This document shows positions 6,053-8,957 of a DNA stretch of 8,957 bases, piece by piece. The notes beneath the pieces were generated by a model. The model worked only from the letters and a program-made list of their open reading frames with translations, did not search any database and was not told where the DNA came from. This DNA comes from Bifidobacterium breve. Lineage in GTDB: Bacteria > Actinomycetota > Acidimicrobiia > IMCC26256 > PALSA-555. The position numbers and the translations under genes are program-made. How positions within the stretch are numbered: position 1 is the stretch's first letter; each line of letters starts with the position of its first letter. The stretch spans positions 1 to 8,957 of the forward strand of contig CAMDCC010000105.1 of assembly GCA_945889545.1 (NCBI GenBank). Reading direction: 5' to 3'.

Positions 6053-6059
6053 GCGGGTG

Positions 6060-6074
6060 CCCGAGCGCCTCGGG
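6060..6074. promoter_or_regulatory. palindrome CCCGAG-CGC-CTCGGG, possible operator
   Basis: This is a perfect 6-bp inverted repeat with a 3-nt CGC centre, ending 2 bp before the predicted -35 of the plus-strand operon. It resembles the palindrome at 6121-6135 (shared form NCCGANCGCNTCGGN). No T-tract follows on either strand, so it is not a convincing intrinsic terminator. Confidence 0.5.
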
Positions 6075-6076
6075 TG

Positions 6077-6105
6077 TTGCCGCGAAAATGTCGCTCTCTT
6101 AGGAT
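6077..6105 (+). promoter_or_regulatory. predicted sigma70-type promoter for the CoA transferase/P450 operon
   Basis: TTGCCG (6077-6082) and TAGGAT (6100-6105) are separated by exactly 17 bp, a good match to TTGACA/TANNNT. Transcription would start near 6112, leaving a leader of about 60 nt before ATG 6175. An overlapping alternative -10, TGCTAACGA (6105-6113), has no good -35. The word GATGCTAACG within it also occurs in the other divergent region. Confidence 0.55.
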
Positions 6106-6120
6106 GCTAACGAAGTAATC

Positions 6121-6135
6121 GCCGACCGCGTCGGC
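6121..6135. promoter_or_regulatory. palindrome GCCGAC-CGC-GTCGGC, possible second operator or leader hairpin
   Basis: This is a perfect 6-bp inverted repeat with a CGC centre, about 10-25 nt into the predicted transcript. It has the same core as the palindrome at 6060-6074. As RNA it would also form a short, stable stem. A further GC stem, GCGCG (6147-6151) with CGCGC (6157-6161), lies just before the Shine-Dalgarno GAAGGGG at 6164-6170. Confidence 0.5.
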
Positions 6136-6174
6136 CGCGTGTCGTCGCGCGCGCCACGCGCCTGAAGGGGTCCG

Positions 6175-7389
6175 ATGCAAGACGTGCTTGCGGGTATCCG
6201 AGTGGTCGAAGTCGCGAGCTGGACGTTCGTGCCGATCTCCGGAGCCGTGCTCTCGGAGTGGGGTGCCGACGTCATCAAGATCGAGCACCCGGAGAGCGGC
6301 GACCCGCAGCGCGGGTTGATCTCGTCGGGCCTGATCCCCGGCGCCGGTGACGTCAACTTCATGTTCGAGATCCCCAACCGCGGCAAGCGCTCGGTCGGAC
6401 TCGACGTGTCGACAGACGACGGGCGCGAGCTGCTGTACAAGATCGTCGAGACCGCGGATGTGTTCGTCACCAACTATCTGCCCGACATTCGCAAGCGACT
6501 CGGCATCGATGTCGATGACATCCGGCGCCGCAACCCGAACATCATCTATGTGCGCGGCACGGGCCAAGGGACACGCGGCCCCGATGCCGAGAAGGGTGGC
6601 TTCGACGGTGCGACGTTCTGGGCCCGCGCCGGCCTCGCCATGGGGTTCAAAGAGCCGGCCGCCGAGTGGCCCGTCGACCAGCGCCCCGCGTTCGGCGACG
6701 TGATGGGTGGGTTGACGATCGCGGGCGGCATCGCCGCCGCGTTGCTGCGCCGCGAGCGCACCGGTACCCCGTCGATTGTCGATGTCTCGTTGCTCAACAT
6801 GGGGATGTGGGCCCTCGCTCCCGACATCACCATGGCGAAGATCTTCGAGAACGTCGAGATGCCGGTCTTCAATCGCGACTCGCTCCCGAATCCGCTCGTG
6901 GGCACCTACCCGACGAAGGACGGCCGCTTCATCATCCTCGTCCTGCTCCAAGCCGACCGGTACTGGCCCGACCTGTGCGCGCACCTCGAACGTCCGGATC
7001 TCCTCGAAGATCCGCGCTTCAAAGACGGCGCCGCGCGCTATGAGCATCGTGAAGAGTGCATCCAGGTACTGCGCGAGGTCTTCCGCACCCGCACCTACGA
7101 CGAGTGGTGCGAGCGGCTTCAGACGCTTCAAGGCGTATGGGCCCCGCTGCAGACCCCACTCGAGCTGCACAACGATCCCCAAGCCATCGCCAACGGCTAC
7201 TTCGAGCCGATCACCGCGGCAAGTGGGACAGATTTCACCTTGCCAGCGAACCCCGTGCAGTTCGACGAAACACCGGTCGCGGTCCGCCATGCGCCCGATC
7301 ACGGCGAGCACACCGATGAGGTGCTCCTCGAGCTCGGGCTCACCTACGACGAGATCATCGAGCACAAGGTGACGGGAGCAGTGCTGTGA
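6175..7389 (+). CDS. CaiB/BaiF (family III) CoA transferase
   Basis: This 404-residue protein is the standard length for the family, whose members move CoA from a donor thioester to a free carboxylic acid through an aspartyl-CoA anhydride. The N-terminal Rossmann part begins with LAGIRVVEVASWTFVPISGAVLSEWGADVIKIEHP (about 5-39). NRGKRSVGLDV is at 68-78. The catalytic Asp is probably D144 in GGFDGATFWARAGL. FGDVMGGLTIAGGIAAALLRRERTG follows at about 172-196, and the C-terminal lid domain is present. The Shine-Dalgarno GAAGGGG (6164-6170) sits 4 nt before the ATG. The stop overlaps the GTG start of the P450 gene (GTGA), so the two are coupled. The context suggests activation of an acid made or processed by the P450. 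Family members include formyl-CoA, carnitine, bile-acid and itaconate CoA transferases and methylacyl-CoA racemases; the substrate cannot be assigned here. Confidence 0.92.
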   Translation: MQDVLAGIRVVEVASWTFVPISGAVLSEWGADVIKIEHPESGDPQRGLISSGLIPGAGDVNFMFEIPNRGKRSVGLDVSTDDGRELLYKIVETADVFVTNYLPDIRKRLGIDVDDIRRRNPNIIYVRGTGQGTRGPDAEKGGFDGATFWARAGLAMGFKEPAAEWPVDQRPAFGDVMGGLTIAGGIAAALLRRERTGTPSIVDVSLLNMGMWALAPDITMAKIFENVEMPVFNRDSLPNPLVGTYPTKDGRFIILVLLQADRYWPDLCAHLERPDLLEDPRFKDGAARYEHREECIQVLREVFRTRTYDEWCERLQTLQGVWAPLQTPLELHNDPQAIANGYFEPITAASGTDFTLPANPVQFDETPVAVRHAPDHGEHTDEVLLELGLTYDEIIEHKVTGAVL

Positions 7390-8657
7390 GCGACTTGGAC
7401 GGCGTCGACTTCTTCCGCGACGACAGATTCATCCCCGACCCGTACCCCTATTACGAGTTTCTCCGGGCCAAGTGTCCGGTGACGCGCGAAGCGCACCACG
7501 ACGTGGTCATGGTGACCGGGTACGAAGAGGCCATCGAGGCGTTTCACGACAGCGCGACCTTCTCGTCGTGCAACGCCGTGACCGGCCCGTTCCCCGGCTT
7601 CCCGGTCCCGCTCGTTGGCGATGACGTCAGCGAGGTCATCGAGCAGCACCGCGACGCGCTGCCCTTCAGCGACCAGATCACGACCATGGACCCGCCGAAG
7701 CACACGGACCACCGCGGCCTGCTGATGCGGTTGATCACCCCGAAGCGCCTCAAGGAGAACGAGGACTTCATGTGGCGGCTCGCCGATCGCCAGATGGACG
7801 AGTTTCATGCGCGAGGCGAGTGCGAGTTCATCCGCGACTACGCCAAGCCTTTCGCAATGCTCGTCATCGCCGACTTGCTCGGCGTACCCGAGGCTGACCA
7901 CGAAGAGTTTCAGCGCAACCTCGGAACGAGCGCGATCGGGAGCACCGACCACGACGCGATGACCCACGCGCCGCTCGAGTTCCTCTACGACCAGTTCAGT
8001 GCGTACGTCGAGGACCGCCGCCGAGAGCCGCGGGGCGACGTGCTCACCGGACTGTCTGCCGCCACGTTCCCCGACGGCTCGATGCCCGAACCCGGTGACG
8101 TGGCTCGGATCGCGGCCAACCTGTTCGCGGCTGGCCAGGAGACGACGGTGCGCCTGCTCGCCGCCGCACTCCAATTCATCGGAGAGCGTCCTGAGCTCCA
8201 ACAGCTGTTGCGCAACGACCGCAGTCGCATCCCGAACTTCATCGAGGAGACGTTGCGCTTCGACGGCCCGATCAAGGGCGACTTCCGACTGTCACGGACC
8301 CCGACCACGATCGGTGGCGTCGACGTCCCCGCCGGCACCACGATCATGGTGCTGAACGGAGCCGCAAACCGCGACCCGCGAAAGTTCGAGAACCCCAACG
8401 AGTTCGACGTCGACCGCGCCAACGCACGCAACCACATCGCATTCGGGTTCGGAGTGCACACCTGCCCTGGCGCACCACTCGCCCGGGCCGAGACCGTCGT
8501 CAGCCTTGAACGAGTCCTCGACCGCATGGCCGACATCAAGATCTCGGAGGCTCACCACGGACCGGCCGACGCACGGCGTTACGAGTACGCACCGACGTAC
8601 ATCCTCCGCGGACTCCAACACCTCCACCTGGAGTACACACCCGTCGGCAAGCCATGA
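7386..8657 (+). CDS. bacterial cytochrome P450 (class I, soluble)
   Basis: This 423-residue haem monooxygenase has no membrane anchor and all core motifs. HTDHR (106-110) has the H-x-x-x-R pattern of the C-helix. The I-helix is AAGQETT (248-254), with the acid-Thr pair E252/T253. E-x-x-R is E288-T-L-R291 in the K-helix. The haem loop FGFGVHTCPGAPLARAE (353-369) has C360 as the iron ligand. It needs a ferredoxin and reductase, neither of which is in the window. It starts with GTG inside the CoA transferase stop (7386-7389), and its own stop overlaps the next ATG (8654-8657), so it is the middle gene of an operon. The general look (PDPYPYYEFLR start, AGxETT I-helix) resembles actinobacterial CYPs acting on sterols, terpenes or fatty acids. 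The CYP family is not assigned because that needs an alignment. Confidence 0.95.
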   Translation: MSDLDGVDFFRDDRFIPDPYPYYEFLRAKCPVTREAHHDVVMVTGYEEAIEAFHDSATFSSCNAVTGPFPGFPVPLVGDDVSEVIEQHRDALPFSDQITTMDPPKHTDHRGLLMRLITPKRLKENEDFMWRLADRQMDEFHARGECEFIRDYAKPFAMLVIADLLGVPEADHEEFQRNLGTSAIGSTDHDAMTHAPLEFLYDQFSAYVEDRRREPRGDVLTGLSAATFPDGSMPEPGDVARIAANLFAAGQETTVRLLAAALQFIGERPELQQLLRNDRSRIPNFIEETLRFDGPIKGDFRLSRTPTTIGGVDVPAGTTIMVLNGAANRDPRKFENPNEFDVDRANARNHIAFGFGVHTCPGAPLARAETVVSLERVLDRMADIKISEAHHGPADARRYEYAPTYILRGLQHLHLEYTPVGKP

Positions 8658-8957
8658 GCGACGCGCTGCGCGACGCTCAGGCTATGCGCCGCGCCATGCT
8701 CGGCGACGAGTACGTCGACGCGGTAGCAGCGGAACCCGGCACTGTCGACGCAGAGCTTCAGGACTTCATCGTCGGCACGGCCTGGGGAGTCTGGGCCCGC
8801 GGCGGTCCATTGACATCGCGCGATCGGAGCCTGCTCGTGATGGCGATGACCGCGGCGCTCGGCCGGATGGAGGAGTTCCGCCTGCACGCGAGCAGCATCG
8901 AACGCACCGGCGTCACCGACGAAGAGCTCGACGAGCTGCTGTTCCAGATCGCCGCGT
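8654..8957 (+). CDS. carboxymuconolactone decarboxylase (CMD/AhpD-like) family protein, C-terminus cut by window edge
   Basis: The 101 residues present run to the window end; family members are about 120-190 long. The pattern TAWGVWARGGPLTSRDRSLLVMAMTAALGR (about 42-71) followed by EEFRLH (73-78), GVTDEELDELLFQIAA (86-101) is typical of PcaC-type CMD proteins: W-x-R, R-D-R-S-L, E...H, then G-V-T-x-E-E. No CxxC pair is seen in the part shown, so AhpD-type peroxidase activity is not supported. The ATG overlaps the P450 stop (ATGA), making it the third coupled gene of the operon. CMD-fold proteins beside P450s and CoA enzymes have varied and often unknown functions, so the catalytic role is left open. 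Confidence 0.85.
   Translation, partial: MSDALRDAQAMRRAMLGDEYVDAVAAEPGTVDAELQDFIVGTAWGVWARGGPLTSRDRSLLVMAMTAALGRMEEFRLHASSIERTGVTDEELDELLFQIAA

Noticed and set aside
6060..6074. Palindrome as an intrinsic terminator
   Set aside because: The stem is only 6 bp and no T-tract follows on either strand. Its position at a promoter fits an operator better.
6034..7365. Minus-strand open frame (443 codons) antisense to the CoA transferase
   Set aside because: It has no recognisable domain and overlaps the well-supported CaiB-type gene, promoter and repeats; a shadow frame.
7344..8201. Minus-strand open frame (285 codons) antisense to the P450
   Set aside because: The P450 has every core motif. The antisense translation has none and shows the usual shadow composition.
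8654..8957. AhpD-type peroxidase assignment for the last gene
   Set aside because: No CxxC motif is present in the visible part; the pattern is CMD/PcaC-like.
1..8957. CRISPR arrays, tRNA/rRNA genes, insertion sequences, phage or defence genes
   Set aside because: Nothing in the sequence supports any of these. The only repeats are the short ones described, and all long frames with homology are metabolic enzymes.

Overview
The window is high-GC DNA (roughly two-thirds G+C by eye, strong G/C third-position bias) packed with genes for acyl-CoA metabolism, with little space between them. The style (several fadE-like genes, a two-subunit acyl-CoA dehydrogenase, an OB-fold/lipid-transfer thiolase, a CaiB-type CoA transferase, a soluble P450, stop-start overlaps throughout) points to an Actinomycetota chromosome. 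A mycobacterial relative or an acidimicrobial lineage would both fit; the sequence alone does not settle it. I see no rRNA, tRNA, CRISPR array, transposase or phage gene.

Layout. (1) Positions 1-2068, minus strand: a tightly coupled trio, acyl-CoA dehydrogenase -> MaoC-type hydratase -> HpcH/HpaI (CitE-like) CoA lyase, the last cut by the window edge. This is the order of the mycobacterial fadE19-Rv2499c-citE segment of the branched-chain (leucine) catabolic locus. (2) 2069-2219: a divergent control region full of short repeats. (3) 2220-4367, plus strand: the two subunits of a heteromeric acyl-CoA dehydrogenase of the ChsE type known from steroid side-chain degradation. They are joined by a remarkable triplicated 14-bp TGATG stop-start junction that creates two tetrapeptide minicistrons. 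(4) 4354-6000, minus strand: one polypeptide carrying an N-terminal zinc-ribbon/OB-fold (DUF35) domain and a C-terminal lipid-transfer thiolase-like domain lacking the usual thiolase cysteines; its tail overlaps the preceding gene convergently by 14 bp. (5) 6001-6174: a second divergent control region with a triple A/T-rich tandem repeat, a good -35/-10 pair, and two related palindromes flanking that promoter. (6) 6175-8957, plus strand: an operon with overlapping stop/start codons, family III CoA transferase -> cytochrome P450 -> carboxymuconolactone-decarboxylase-family protein (cut by the window edge).

How they may work together (inference). The P450 could oxidise a hydrophobic substrate and the CoA transferase could make the CoA thioester. 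The two-subunit dehydrogenase could desaturate a bulky or branched acyl-CoA and the MaoC protein could hydrate the enoyl-CoA. Either the OB-fold/thiolase-like protein (retro-aldol type, as in the Ltp2/DUF35 steroid aldolase) or the CitE-like lyase could then cleave the carbon chain. This suggests catabolism of a branched, isoprenoid or steroid-like acid, but the substrate cannot be read from the sequence.

The most unusual structures are the 14-bp triplication at the alpha/beta junction, the paired palindromes around the promoter at 6077-6105, and the single-chain OB-fold/cysteine-less thiolase.
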